A stretch of 64,000 nucleotides of DNA, from positions 3,367,001 to 3,431,000 of the forward strand of contig NZ_CP130319.1 in the NCBI RefSeq assembly GCF_032271945.1, written 5' to 3'. Source of the DNA: Paenibacillus sp. MBLB1832 (GTDB taxonomy: Bacteria; Bacillota; Bacilli; Paenibacillales; NBRC-103111). Numbering within the stretch: position 1 is the stretch's first letter; each line of letters opens with the position of its first letter. Shown here in pieces: positions 41,185 through 50,027 of the stretch. Made by a program: the position numbers and the translations under genes. The notes below the pieces were generated by a model. The model was not told where the DNA came from, did not search any database, and was given only the letters and a program-made list of their open reading frames with translations.

Positions 41185-41654
41185 TAGGAAGAGAATTGTT
41201 TCGTCAAATTCGCCATTTCAATCGCAGTAACAGCCGCTTCCCAGCCTTTGTTGCCTGCTTTCGTTCCAGCGCGTTCTACCGCTTGCTCGATGGAATCTGT
41301 TGTTAATACACCGAAAATCGTCGGCACGCCAGTTTTCAAGTTGATCGCGGAAACACCTTTCGCCACTTCGCTGCACACATAGTCAAAATGAGGCGTTGAC
41401 CCACGAATAACGGCACCCAAGGTAATCACAGCATCATATTTTCCGCTTTCTGCCATTTTCTGTGCAATCAGCGGAAGTTCGAATGCGCCTGGTACCCATG
41501 CGATATCGATTTCGTTCTCTTCGACTCCGTGACGTTTAAGCGCATCCTGCGCGCCGCCAAGCAATTTGGACGTAATAAATTCATTGAAACGACCAACGAC
41601 GATCCCGTATTTTAAACCTTGCGAAATTAAATGTCCTTCATAAATCGTTGCCAT
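41184..41654 (-). CDS. ribH: 6,7-dimethyl-8-ribityllumazine synthase
   Basis: The protein has 156 residues. It condenses the pyrimidine and butanone phosphate to lumazine, forming a 60-subunit capsid in Bacilli. The family blocks are [37 protein letters not shown] and [12 protein letters not shown] with the catalytic His in HFDYV. The ATG at 41654 has AAAGGAG upstream. Fourth in the rib operon. Confidence 0.97.
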   Translation of the reverse strand: MATIYEGHLISQGLKYGIVVGRFNEFITSKLLGGAQDALKRHGVEENEIDIAWVPGAFELPLIAQKMAESGKYDAVITLGAVIRGSTPHFDYVCSEVAKGVSAINLKTGVPTIFGVLTTDSIEQAVERAGTKAGNKGWEAAVTAIEMANLTKQFSS

Positions 41655-41708
41655 GGTTGGAATCTCCTTTTCTCTGTACACGGATAGAATTCATTGATTG
41701 GTAAGTAT

Positions 41709-42938
41709 TTATATGTCTTTACCTGAATCGATAAAAGTTAACATATGACCGAGTTTATCTTTCTTCGTTTGCAAATAGTTGCGATTATGCTTCTTGCTCG
41801 CCATCTGAATCGGTACACGCTCGCCAACTTCAATGCCATAGCCTTCAAGTCCTTTAATTTTACGCGGATTGTTCGTTAGTAGACGAAGTTTCGTAATGCC
41901 GAGATCTTTGAGAATCTGAGCGCCGATGCCGTAATCCCGAAGGTCTGGAGCAAATCCAAGCTTAATATTCGCTTCTACGGTGTCTAATCCCTGCTCTTGC
42001 AGCACGTAGGCTTTTAGTTTATTAATTAAACCGATGCCGCGGCCTTCCTGTCGCATATATAATAATACACCATTGCCCTCTTCATCAATCTGTTTTAATG
42101 CGGCTTCGAGCTGGGGACCGCAATCACACCGATGAGAATGGAAGACGTCGCCTGTTAAGCACTCCGAGTGGACACGAACTAACGTAGGTTTGCTGGAATC
42201 GATAGTGCCCTTCACTAAGGCAACGTGCTCTTTATCGTCCAACTGATTCGTATAGGCGATGGCTTTAAACGTTCCGAAGTCGGTAGGCAAGTCAACCTCC
42301 ACTTCGCGCTTCACCAAATTTTCCTGACGATTCCGATACTGGATCAGGTCTTGGATTGTAATGATGCGAAGTTCATGCTTCGCAGCAATTTCCATCAGAT
42401 CAGGCACACGCGCCATCGTGCCGTCTTCCTTAATCACTTCACAGATGACACCAGCGGGATAAGAGTCACACAAGATCGCAAGGTCGATCGCAGCTTCCGT
42501 ATGACCCGCTCTGCGGAGAACTCCGCCTTTTTTAGCGATCAATGGGAAAATATGCCCTGGTCTGCGGAAATCATGCGGTTTCGTTGACGGATCGATCAAG
42601 CCTTGAACGGTACGGGCACGCTCAGGTGCCGAAATTCCTGTACTTGTCTCTACATGGTCCACAGATACCGTAAACGCTGTACCGTGATAGTCCGTATTGC
42701 GAGCAACCATCGGTGGTAAATCTAACTCTCTCGCACGCTCTTCCGTGATTGGCGCACACACAAGGCCGCGTCCTTCGCGAATCATGAAATTGATGACATC
42801 AGGTGTCGTTTTGTCTGCGAGCGCGATAAAGTCGCCTTCGTTCTCGCGATCTTCATCATCGACAACAATGATGACTTTGCCTAATTTCAAATCGGCTATT
42901 GCTTCTTCTATTGTATGGAATCGGATGTCTTCCGCCAT
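41709..42938 (-). CDS. ribBA: Bifunctional DHBP synthase / GTP cyclohydrolase II
   Basis: The protein has 409 residues. The N-terminal half makes 3,4-dihydroxy-2-butanone 4-phosphate ([20 protein letters not shown], with acidic metal ligands). The C-terminal half opens [22 protein letters not shown] provides the three zinc Cys, and [11 protein letters not shown] is the arginine motif. The ATG at 42938 has AAGGAGAG upstream. Third in the rib operon. Confidence 0.97.
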   Translation of the reverse strand: MAEDIRFHTIEEAIADLKLGKVIIVVDDEDRENEGDFIALADKTTPDVINFMIREGRGLVCAPITEERARELDLPPMVARNTDYHGTAFTVSVDHVETSTGISAPERARTVQGLIDPSTKPHDFRRPGHIFPLIAKKGGVLRRAGHTEAAIDLAILCDSYPAGVICEVIKEDGTMARVPDLMEIAAKHELRIITIQDLIQYRNRQENLVKREVEVDLPTDFGTFKAIAYTNQLDDKEHVALVKGTIDSSKPTLVRVHSECLTGDVFHSHRCDCGPQLEAALKQIDEEGNGVLLYMRQEGRGIGLINKLKAYVLQEQGLDTVEANIKLGFAPDLRDYGIGAQILKDLGITKLRLLTNNPRKIKGLEGYGIEVGERVPIQMASKKHNRNYLQTKKDKLGHMLTFIDSGKDI

Positions 42939-42950
42939 AATCATCTCTCC

Positions 42951-43622
42951 TTACATGAAGCCATTCTCCGCCAGAAAGTCAGCGGTAAGTGTGCTTTTTT
43001 TAGAGGTCGTGCGTTCCGATGAAAAACCTGGACCAAATTTGAGTAGACGCTCCATATATTTGCCAAGCACATCGCATTCGATATTAACCGTGTCTCCCGC
43101 TTTCTTGTCATGTAGAACGGTTTGCGCAAGGGTATGCGGAATAATAGAAACCGACACATCCCCTTCGGTGACATTCACAACCGTGAGACTAATGCCATCA
43201 ATCGTGATGGAACCGCCTGGAATAATGTATCGGAAAATGTGTGGATTTTCCGGCTCGAACCGGTAAACCACGGCATTCTCTTCCGGTGTGCGTGACAGGA
43301 TCGTTGCCGTTGCATCTACATGTCCTTGCACGATGTGGCCGCCAAATCGACCATTCGCTGCCATGGCCCGCTCCAGGTTCACACGCGTGCCGCTTTGCAG
43401 CTTGCGAAGATTCGTCTTGCGATACGTCTCTGGCATCACATCTACGGAAAACGAATCGCTATCGAATGAAATAACGGTTAAACACACGCCATTCACGGCG
43501 ATGCTGTCTCCGAGATGGACGTCTTCTAGTATTTTTTTGGCGCCGATGGTTAAGACCATCGCTTGCCCTGCACTATGAATGCGGCGCATGTGGCCGATTT
43601 CTTCTACAATGCCGGTGAACAT
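42951..43622 (-). CDS. ribE: Riboflavin synthase alpha chain
   Basis: The protein has 223 residues with two lumazine-binding repeats: MFTGIVEEIGHM with DSIAVNGVCLTV, then GRFGGHIVQGHVD with GSITIDGISLTVV. It dismutates two lumazines to riboflavin. The ATG at 43622 has GGAGGAATGGC upstream; the longer frame to 43676 overlaps ribD needlessly. It starts 16 bases after ribD. Confidence 0.96.
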   Translation of the reverse strand: MFTGIVEEIGHMRRIHSAGQAMVLTIGAKKILEDVHLGDSIAVNGVCLTVISFDSDSFSVDVMPETYRKTNLRKLQSGTRVNLERAMAANGRFGGHIVQGHVDATATILSRTPEENAVVYRFEPENPHIFRYIIPGGSITIDGISLTVVNVTEGDVSVSIIPHTLAQTVLHDKKAGDTVNIECDVLGKYMERLLKFGPGFSSERTTSKKSTLTADFLAENGFM

Positions 43623-43638
43623 GCCATTCCTCCATTCT

Positions 43639-44748
43639 CTAGCTCTTGTAACTCGGATAGCCGGTGATGCACACATCCGGTCCGAACTGCTCGACGCTCA
43701 CCCGGTCGAGCGTAATGGCCTCATCCATCTTCGCGAAGCCGTCGAAGTGGATGTTCACAGGTGCTGCTGCGCCCCCGCCGATAATTTTCGGCGCAAACAT
43801 CAGCACCAGCTTATCAATGAGGCGCCGCTCCAGCATGGCGCCGTTCAACCGACCTCCACCCTCGAGGAGGATGGAGCCGATCTCACGCTCGCCCAGCTGC
43901 TGCATGGCGAGCGTCAGATCCACCTGCGGGCCTTCGCCGCAGGTGAGCACTTCGATGCCGCGCGCTTCCAGCGCGGCACGCCGCTCTGCGGGCGCCTGGG
44001 CGCTCGCGAGCAGGATCGTCGGCTGACGATCCTGCTCCGTGAGCACGCGGGCGCCGAGCGGGACTCGCAGCTGCGAGTCCGCGATAATGCGTACCGGCTG
44101 CACAGCCGGTACGTCGCCTCGCGTGCTCAGCTGCGGGTCGTCGGCGATGACGGTGTCCACGCCGACGAGGATACCCTGGTGCCGATGGCGCAGGGTATGA
44201 ACAAAAGCACGCGACGCAGGGGATGTAATCCACTTGCTGTCGCCTGTTTTGGAAGCGATGCGGCCGTCGAGCGTGCTCGCGGTCTTCATCGTCACGAACG
44301 GCATGCGCGAGACGATAAACTTGTTAAACGCTTCGTTCAACTTCATCGATTCGTCCCCAAGCACGCCTTCAATGACGTCCAACCCATGCGCACGAAGCTT
44401 AGCGATCCCCGTCCCTGCTACTAGCGGGTTCGGATCTGTCGCAGCAACGACGACGCGCTCAACGCCCGCTTCAATCAGACGATCGCTGCATGGCGGTGTT
44501 TTGCCGTAGTGACTGCAAGGCTCCAAAGTCACATAGGCTGTGCTTCCCTTGGCTTCCTCGCCAGCCATGTTCAACGCCAGCACTTCCGCGTGGCCTTGGC
44601 CCCGCTTCAAATGAGCGCCCATGCCAACGATGCGGCCGTCTTTCACGAGTACACAGCCCACAACGGGATTAATGCCCGTCTGACCAAGCGCACTCTCCGC
44701 CAACTGCAGGGCTAGCCGCATATAAGCTTCGTCGTTCAACAGCTGCAT
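43639..44748 (-). CDS. ribD: Bifunctional diaminohydroxyphosphoribosylaminopyrimidine deaminase/reductase
   Basis: The protein has 369 residues. The deaminase (about 1-145) has GHAEVLAL and PCSHYGKTPPC, the zinc His and two Cys. The reductase follows with KTASTLDGRIASKTG and, near the C-terminus, LEGGGRLNGAML. It performs steps two and three of riboflavin synthesis. It is first in the operon, behind the FMN riboswitch. The reductase coding DNA (43640-44180) is markedly GC-rich compared with its neighbours. Confidence 0.96.
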   Translation of the reverse strand: MQLLNDEAYMRLALQLAESALGQTGINPVVGCVLVKDGRIVGMGAHLKRGQGHAEVLALNMAGEEAKGSTAYVTLEPCSHYGKTPPCSDRLIEAGVERVVVAATDPNPLVAGTGIAKLRAHGLDVIEGVLGDESMKLNEAFNKFIVSRMPFVTMKTASTLDGRIASKTGDSKWITSPASRAFVHTLRHRHQGILVGVDTVIADDPQLSTRGDVPAVQPVRIIADSQLRVPLGARVLTEQDRQPTILLASAQAPAERRAALEARGIEVLTCGEGPQVDLTLAMQQLGEREIGSILLEGGGRLNGAMLERRLIDKLVLMFAPKIIGGGAAAPVNIHFDGFAKMDEAITLDRVSVEQFGPDVCITGYPSYKS

Positions 44749-44787
44749 AGCTGTTCACCGCCTTCCTCGTTAGCACTTACATTCATG

Positions 44788-44821
44788 CAAAAAAGCCCCT
44801 TCCGCGTTCGGATGGGGGCCA
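44788..44821 (-). terminator. Riboswitch expression-platform terminator
   Basis: The stem GCCCCcATCCG/CGGAaGGGGC with an AACG loop is followed by six T on the minus strand, 40 bases before ribD. It is the likely FMN-induced stop. Confidence 0.8.
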
Positions 44822-44986
44822 GAGATTGTTGAGATCACACGAATAAGACTCAGCATGTATGCTTGTCGCATTTTTAATCAAATCAAACAAGACCGACCCG
44901 ACTGCCTTTTTGAAGACAGACCTGCCGAATTTTTGTTCACGTTAAAAAATGTACAAGCATGCAAGCGAATGTGGCATTCGCATTTT

Positions 44987-45149
44987 CCTTCTCCCATCCA
45001 GACTATACTGTCGGTCCCGGAATTGCACCAGGTCAACCGTAGCGAAGCTGTTGTCAGGTACCGCTAGCTTCACAACGGGTCACGGACTGATCGAAGCCAT
45101 GGTAGGGCTCGAATCACCGCCGGTGTGGAATTTCACCACGCCCCGAAGG
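44987..45149 (-). promoter_or_regulatory. FMN riboswitch (RFN element)
   Basis: The minus strand carries the RFN consensus in order: CTTCGGGGCGTGGTGAAATT, CCGGCGGTGATTCGAGCCC, AGTCCGTGACCCG, GGTGCAATTCCGGGACCGAC, and AGTCTGGATGGGAGAAGG. It binds FMN and precedes the terminator at 44788. Together they would shut ribD-ribE-ribBA-ribH off when FMN is plentiful. It lies 240 bases before ribD. Confidence 0.95.
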
Positions 45150-45314
45150 TTTTGCACACTATAAAAAGAAGTAATAACTAAACCTTAGCTACTAATTTCT
45201 TTATTACACAAAAATTTATCACTCACGCATGAAAATTGCAAGGTCTTTTTTTCATTTTTTCAAAGAAAACTTGTCGGAATTGTCGGTTATGCCCAGAATG
45301 CCAACACGCGGATT

Positions 45315-46133
45315 CTACCCTTGAAGCGACCCCCTTCCTTTTACATTGTTTCCTATATTTGAATGCAGGCGCACTTTGCTTTTCAAATAGAAATATCCGT
45401 TCCCCACTAGTAATCCGATGAATAAATACATTAAACCCCCAAAGATAGCATAAATCATAGCGCCTACAAGTGCCGTTATCATCCCGAAAATAATTTGATC
45501 CTTCGTTTTCGCTGGCGAAGTCGGGGGGTCCGTCAACATAAAAAAGGCAAAGAACAACGCGGCCTGAATAAATGGCGCTCGCAGCGCATCAACGGCATCT
45601 CCGATATGGAAATAGCCGAAAATCAGCAAGCATCCCAGATAGATGGCCAAGTAGGAAAATACTTGTGGAAATTTATTCACACGATCAGTTATAACGTATC
45701 CTCCAATTCCTAGAAGGACGAGCAGCCAGCTTGATAGATCTGCAAAAGAACCCCACCAGCTTTGACCAGTATGAAAAATGATGACAGAGGCGAGCAATCC
45801 GAACGCGGCAGGGTTAAAAATAGGCTTTTTGTTGATAACGAGCCATTTCTTCGACAATATGGCGATCACCGAGGTCGCGGCGACAATCGTCCAGGATGTA
45901 GTTGAGCTTAAAATAAGTGCAATAAGAAGTCCCGTTATAATCGCCCCATCCGGCAGTTTACGTTTTCGTTTTTGAAATAAAACGAAGAGCAAATCCGTGG
46001 CAACAGCTGTAGCAACGGCTACGCCCGCATGTTCAATCCCTTTTATGTCCTGCAAAAAGAACGCGGCGCTGAAGAGACAAACCAACATGACAGAAACTAA
46101 ATAGCCTTTTGGCGTTTTTACCCATTTACTCAC
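45315..46133 (-). CDS. RnfD/NqrB-like membrane electron-transfer protein
   Basis: The protein has 272 residues and eight to nine helices. It resembles subunit D of Rnf/Nqr complexes (VINKKPIFNPAAFGLLASVI, and a MLTDPPTSPAKTKDQIIFG block near residue 200). The S/T-GAT flavinylation site of classic RnfD was not found in it. GTG start with AGGAGAG upstream; it overlaps apbE by 8 bases. Together with ApbE and the FMN-binding protein it fits an extracytoplasmic flavin electron-transfer unit. Confidence 0.8.
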   Translation of the reverse strand: MSKWVKTPKGYLVSVMLVCLFSAAFFLQDIKGIEHAGVAVATAVATDLLFVLFQKRKRKLPDGAIITGLLIALILSSTTSWTIVAATSVIAILSKKWLVINKKPIFNPAAFGLLASVIIFHTGQSWWGSFADLSSWLLVLLGIGGYVITDRVNKFPQVFSYLAIYLGCLLIFGYFHIGDAVDALRAPFIQAALFFAFFMLTDPPTSPAKTKDQIIFGMITALVGAMIYAIFGGLMYLFIGLLVGNGYFYLKSKVRLHSNIGNNVKGRGSLQG

Positions 46134-47022
46134 GGAAATTACACTCTCCTACTGTTACTAGCTCGAGATTGGATGAGATAAAGATGGCTTTCAAATCTTC
46201 TTGGCTAATGAAATCCTTGGCGCTTTCTGTGCTTAAAAAAAATGAAGCTGTGGAAAACGCGTCAGCCATCATCGCGTAAGGAGCAATCACCGTGCAGCTG
46301 AACCACTCATTCGGCGATTGCCTAGTAATTGGATGGATCAGATGATGTACATCCGCAGAAGTTTCACTTGGCCGTTCATAGCTGCCGCTTGTGCAAACGG
46401 CTTCATCAGTGACGGAAAGTACGGCAATCATTTGGTCCTTTTCCACAGGGTGCTGAATGCCAATTTTCCATGGAGCACCTTGTTCATCTTTACCGCCGGC
46501 ATATAAATCGCCGCCAGCATTAATGATAAAGCCTTCCATTTCCTTCAACTCATTTACCGCAATATCGATCGCAAAGCCTTTGGCCACAGCTCCCAAATCA
46601 ATGATCATCGGTTTATTCAGGCACAGCGTTCGATCGGCATCGTTCAATGTAACATCGCGATAAGTGACGTCAAGATCATAAGGTCTCTCTATCCGATTTC
46701 TTGTTAAATAATGCATATTAAAGCCGTATTTCTCCATAAGTCCACCCACAGTAGGATCAAATACACCGTTCGTTAAGCTGGCAAGCTCCCAGGCAAAACG
46801 CAGCGGTTCGAATAAGAAAGGACTTACGCTTATAGATTGATTAATCTGAGCGCAAGCCAGCATTAGCTCGCTATTGGGATGAAATCGACTGCATGCTTCT
46901 TCTACTTTGCGAAAGGCATCAAAGGCTCGCTCTATTTTACGCTCGATATTTACGGCATTCGGACCAGGAACGACTTTTACTTCAATGGCAGTATCCATGA
47001 ATAATTTCGTCTTTCGGATCAT
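46126..47022 (-). CDS. apbE: FAD:protein FMN transferase ApbE
   Basis: The protein has 298 residues. It moves FMN from FAD to a Thr of an acceptor protein. The key block is DLGAVAKGFAIDIAV with a following INAGGDLYAGG, and magnesium-binding Asp near the end (MADAFSTASFFL). No clear signal peptide is seen. The ATG at 47022 has GAGG upstream; an ATG at 47034 is possible. It sits between its probable acceptor (upstream) and the RnfD-like gene. Confidence 0.92.
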   Translation of the reverse strand: MIRKTKLFMDTAIEVKVVPGPNAVNIERKIERAFDAFRKVEEACSRFHPNSELMLACAQINQSISVSPFLFEPLRFAWELASLTNGVFDPTVGGLMEKYGFNMHYLTRNRIERPYDLDVTYRDVTLNDADRTLCLNKPMIIDLGAVAKGFAIDIAVNELKEMEGFIINAGGDLYAGGKDEQGAPWKIGIQHPVEKDQMIAVLSVTDEAVCTSGSYERPSETSADVHHLIHPITRQSPNEWFSCTVIAPYAMMADAFSTASFFLSTESAKDFISQEDLKAIFISSNLELVTVGECNFRE

Positions 47023-47030
47023 AGTCGGCC

Positions 47031-47624
47031 TCATTTCGCGTTCATTGCTAAAGATAGAGCAGCTTGAATCGCATCTTGAAAAGCACGTGTGCTATAGGTC
47101 GCTCCAGATACATTGTCTACCTCCGCACTTTGTCTTTGGACAACTTCTTTGGGTAGCCCGACCACATCACTTTCGGAGTAGTGCATAGCAAAATGACTGA
47201 TCTCTACATCAATAATTTTATTGCTTTTAATCGTCACGGCTACTTGGATGCTTCCGCGTCGATTACTACCCGTTCCTTCAAACGTACCATCTTTATATGT
47301 ACTTTTGGCTTGAGCCGTTTGCTTTGCTGTTGGCGTAGGAACGGCCGATGGCAGGGGCTGGCTGCTTGTGCTTGGCTGTAAAGCTTGTACCGAATGAGCT
47401 GGCGTAGTCTTTGGCAATTGCGCAGTTTTTTCTACTGGTGTCGTTAATGGAGCCTGCGTCGAAGCATCGGGTTCCGTATGTAAAATTTGTGCCTTTTGCT
47501 GCAAGGGCACAGACTGAGCCAACAAGGCATTAGCCTCTGGCTCTGTGATGTAATAGCCAGCCGCATAAATGGCACCTATCGCTGTCGTACAAAGTGCTAT
47601 CCACTTTTTATCCATCTTTGCCAT
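47031..47624 (-). CDS. FMN-binding (flavinylated) extracytoplasmic protein
   Basis: The protein has 197 residues. One N-terminal helix (WIALCTTAIGAIYAAGYYI) anchors it outside. A Thr/Pro/Ser/Gln-rich linker spans about residues 50-110. The FMN_bind domain follows, with VSGATYSTRAF: the Thr of SGAT-x-S/T is where ApbE attaches FMN. It is the first gene of the three-gene unit. Confidence 0.85.
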   Translation of the reverse strand: MAKMDKKWIALCTTAIGAIYAAGYYITEPEANALLAQSVPLQQKAQILHTEPDASTQAPLTTPVEKTAQLPKTTPAHSVQALQPSTSSQPLPSAVPTPTAKQTAQAKSTYKDGTFEGTGSNRRGSIQVAVTIKSNKIIDVEISHFAMHYSESDVVGLPKEVVQRQSAEVDNVSGATYSTRAFQDAIQAALSLAMNAK

Positions 47625-47743
47625 TATAAACCCTCCAATTGGGTGTACATGCCTAGAAACAATTTGAGATTAATATCTTAAGTATAAACTAAAATAATTA
47701 AAATTAGATGAATGCGAAGATGAAGTTTGCGATGGAGCCATAG

Positions 47744-47803
47744 TAAAAAGAACCGACATCGCATTAGACTGAAATTGGTCAGTCAATATCAATGGCGGTT
47801 CTT
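47744..47803 (-). terminator. Possible terminator of ppiB
   Basis: The arms AAGAACCGcCAT/ATGtCGGTTCTT enclose an inner stem GACTGA/TCAGTC, and the minus strand continues TTTACTATGG. The T-run is short and the hairpin lies 155 bases past ppiB, so confidence is moderate. Confidence 0.5.
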
Positions 47804-47821
47804 GTATTTGACGTTTAAGGA

Positions 47822-47872
47822 AGAGTCATTTGTCCCCTCTGAGCTTGGTGGCACCATCGGACAAATGGCTCT
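47822..47872. repeat. 14-bp inverted repeat between ppiB and the flavin operon
   Basis: The arms AGAGTCATTTGTCC and GGACAAATGGCTCT differ by one base after inversion and are 23 bases apart; the loop contains GGTGGCACC. There is no T-run on either side. Confidence 0.6.
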
Positions 47873-47957
47873 CTACGAATGCCCAAGGTTTGTTCGACTC
47901 GCGCATTCATCGAAAAACTGCCCAGACCTAAGTATAAGCAGTTCCTATGTACACTAA

Positions 47958-48389
47958 TTATACTTCTACAACTTCTACTTTCTCCATCTTGTCTCTGCCT
48001 TTGAAAGCATCAACAAACTCCATACCTTTCGTAACTTTACCGAAAACCGTGTGTCCGCCATCCAAATGCGGTTGCGGTTGGTAAGCGATATAGAACTGGC
48101 TGCCACCTGTGTTACGGCCAGCATGCGCCATCGCCAATGAGCCGCGCTCATGTTTATTCGGGTTGATTTCACAGTTGATTTGGTAGCCAGGGCCGCCAGT
48201 TCCTGTACCTGTTGGGCAACCACCTTGCGCTACGAAACCTGGGATAACACGGTGAAAGACAAGGCCGTTGTAGAAACCAGAGTTTGCTAGTTTTTCAAAG
48301 TTTGCAACCGTGTTGGGCGCATCTTTCTCGAATAGATCGATTAGTACTTCCTCGCCGCCTGCTAGTGTAATTTTTGCTTGTTTGGCCAT
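47958..48389 (-). CDS. ppiB: Peptidyl-prolyl isomerase (cyclophilin)
   Basis: The protein has 143 residues, a cytoplasmic cyclophilin. The active-site blocks [13 protein letters not shown] (catalytic Arg), [19 protein letters not shown] and HTVFGKV are complete. It isomerises X-Pro bonds. The ATG at 48389 has AAAGGAG upstream; the longer frame to 48497 is not the gene. It lies next to lysA, as in B. subtilis. Confidence 0.95.
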   Translation of the reverse strand: MAKQAKITLAGGEEVLIDLFEKDAPNTVANFEKLANSGFYNGLVFHRVIPGFVAQGGCPTGTGTGGPGYQINCEINPNKHERGSLAMAHAGRNTGGSQFYIAYQPQPHLDGGHTVFGKVTKGMEFVDAFKGRDKMEKVEVVEV

Positions 48390-48441
48390 TGTGGTCCACT
48401 CCTTTAGGAAATAATACCTTATTCTACTATAGATTGGCGCC

Positions 48442-48488
48442 AAAACACAAACGGCAGGGAAATCCCTGTGTTTCAGGGCTCCCTGCCG
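48442..48488 (-). terminator. Terminator of lysA
   Basis: The stem CGGCAGGGA/TCCCTGCCG encloses a smaller CCCTG/CAGGG stem and is followed by TTTGTGTTTTGG on the minus strand. Confidence 0.8.
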
Positions 48489-48500
48489 CTTCACCATGTA

Positions 48501-49832
48501 TTAGACTGTTTTGCTAACGTGCTTCATTCTAGCGGGAATCACATCATTGCCCACGATCTGCTCAAAGGATTCACGTTTCACAACAAGATCGCTTTGCCCA
48601 TCCTTCACGAACACAACGCCTGGTCGGCGAATTCGGTTATAGTTACTGGCCATGGAGTAATTGTATGCACCTGTGCTCGATACCGCCAATAGATCGCCTG
48701 CCGCGACCTTCGGCAAATTTACATCCCAGATCAGCATGTCGCCGCTCTCACAGCATTTGCCTGCAATGGACACGATCTCCACGGGCTGCTCTGTTGCACG
48801 GTTGGCAAGACCTGCTTCATAAACAGCTTCGTAAAGAGCAGGACGCGGATTGTCCGTCATACCACCATCGACCGCCACGTATTTACGCACACCAGGAATG
48901 TCTTTCGTTGTTCCTACCGTATACAAGGTCGTGCCAGCATCACCAACGATGCTGCGGCCTGGCTCTACCCAAATTTCTGGCACCGGATAGCCATTGCTTC
49001 CGAAGTTAGAGGTGATTGCCTCCGTAATCGCCTTCACATACACAGCGACTGGAAGAGGTGTATCTTCACTTACGTAACGAATGCCAAAGCCGCCGCCTAA
49101 GTTAATGACGGAGAACGTCACTTGCAATTGATTGCGAACGGCGATCGCAAATTCAGCCATTTTCTCAGCTGCGATGCGGAAACCTTCCACTTCGAAAATC
49201 TGCGAACCGATATGTGAGTGAATACCTAATAGCTCCAGGTTTGAAAGCTGAGAAGCTTCCTCAATCGCACGATAAGCCGATCCATTACCCAAATCGAAAC
49301 CGAATTTGGAATCCGTTTGGCCTGTTGAAATATATTCATGCGTATGTGCCTCAACACCAGGTGTAATGCGCAGCAAAATTTTCACTTTTTGACGCTTCTC
49401 AGCCGCGATCGCATTCAACATGTGAAGCTCAACGAAGTTATCAACGACGAAGCAGCCAATTTTGGCGTCAATCGCCATTTCCATCTCTGAAATCGTCTTG
49501 TTGTTTCCATGGAAGTGAATACGTTCCGCAGGGAATCCCGCTTGCAGTGCGGTATATAACTCACCGTCGGAAACAACGTCAAGCGACATTCCTTCCTCTT
49601 CCACAATGCGACACATCGCCATCACGCAAAACGCTTTACTCGCATACGCTACTTGAAACTTCAAGCCAGACGCTTGAAAAGCTTCGACAAACTCACGACA
49701 ACGCTGACGGACGAGCGCTTCGTCAAATACATATAAAGGGGTACCATATTCGGCAGCCAATTTCGTTGTATCGACGCCGCCAATTTCGAGGTGGCCTAGG
49801 TCATTTATTTTACTAGTTCCGTGTAAGTACAT
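48501..49832 (-). CDS. lysA: Diaminopimelate decarboxylase
   Basis: The protein has 443 residues. It makes lysine from meso-diaminopimelate with pyridoxal phosphate. The PLP Lys is in YASKAFC, the phosphate loop in NLGGGFGI, and EPGRSIVG plus KCCESGD supply further active-site residues. The ATG at 49832 (MYLHGTSKIN) follows AGAGGGG at 11 bases and matches the family length; earlier in-frame starts give an unrelated N-terminus. Confidence 0.95.
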   Translation of the reverse strand: MYLHGTSKINDLGHLEIGGVDTTKLAAEYGTPLYVFDEALVRQRCREFVEAFQASGLKFQVAYASKAFCVMAMCRIVEEEGMSLDVVSDGELYTALQAGFPAERIHFHGNNKTISEMEMAIDAKIGCFVVDNFVELHMLNAIAAEKRQKVKILLRITPGVEAHTHEYISTGQTDSKFGFDLGNGSAYRAIEEASQLSNLELLGIHSHIGSQIFEVEGFRIAAEKMAEFAIAVRNQLQVTFSVINLGGGFGIRYVSEDTPLPVAVYVKAITEAITSNFGSNGYPVPEIWVEPGRSIVGDAGTTLYTVGTTKDIPGVRKYVAVDGGMTDNPRPALYEAVYEAGLANRATEQPVEIVSIAGKCCESGDMLIWDVNLPKVAAGDLLAVSSTGAYNYSMASNYNRIRRPGVVFVKDGQSDLVVKRESFEQIVGNDVIPARMKHVSKTV

Positions 49833-49958
49833 AGCTGAATGTTCCCCTCTCATCTCGAACCATCCTTTATCCAAAATCACTAAAGAGGCCCGCACACATT
49901 ACTAATAAAAGTATCATAGTGCACGCATAATTGACAATACATACGCCCATATGATGTG

Positions 49959-49993
49959 AGAAAAACCGTCAGGAAAGAAGCTCCTGACGGTTC
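49959..49993 (-). terminator. Terminator of the collagen-like gene
   Basis: The stem AACCGTCAGGA/TCCTGACGGTT with an 8-base loop continues into TTTC on the minus strand, 35 bases past the stop. Confidence 0.8.
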
Positions 49994-50027
49994 TTTCAGG
50001 TATGATTCTGGGCGAGAGGGGAAAGTG

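Larger units (their letters stand above)
47625..47957. other. Intergenic region after ppiB with two inverted repeats
   Basis: No gene is supported in this 333-base stretch between ppiB and the flavin operon. It holds a nested hairpin (47744-47803) that could end ppiB transcripts and a stronger inverted repeat (47822-47872) described separately. Confidence 0.6.

Noticed and set aside
47822..47872. T-box leader suggested by GGTGGCACC in the loop
   Set aside because: No stem I, specifier or antiterminator is visible, and the downstream plus-strand DNA holds no gene.
49895..50027. Lysine riboswitch before lysA
   Set aside because: The short region upstream of lysA lacks the L-box layout; it contains only the terminator of the collagen-like gene.
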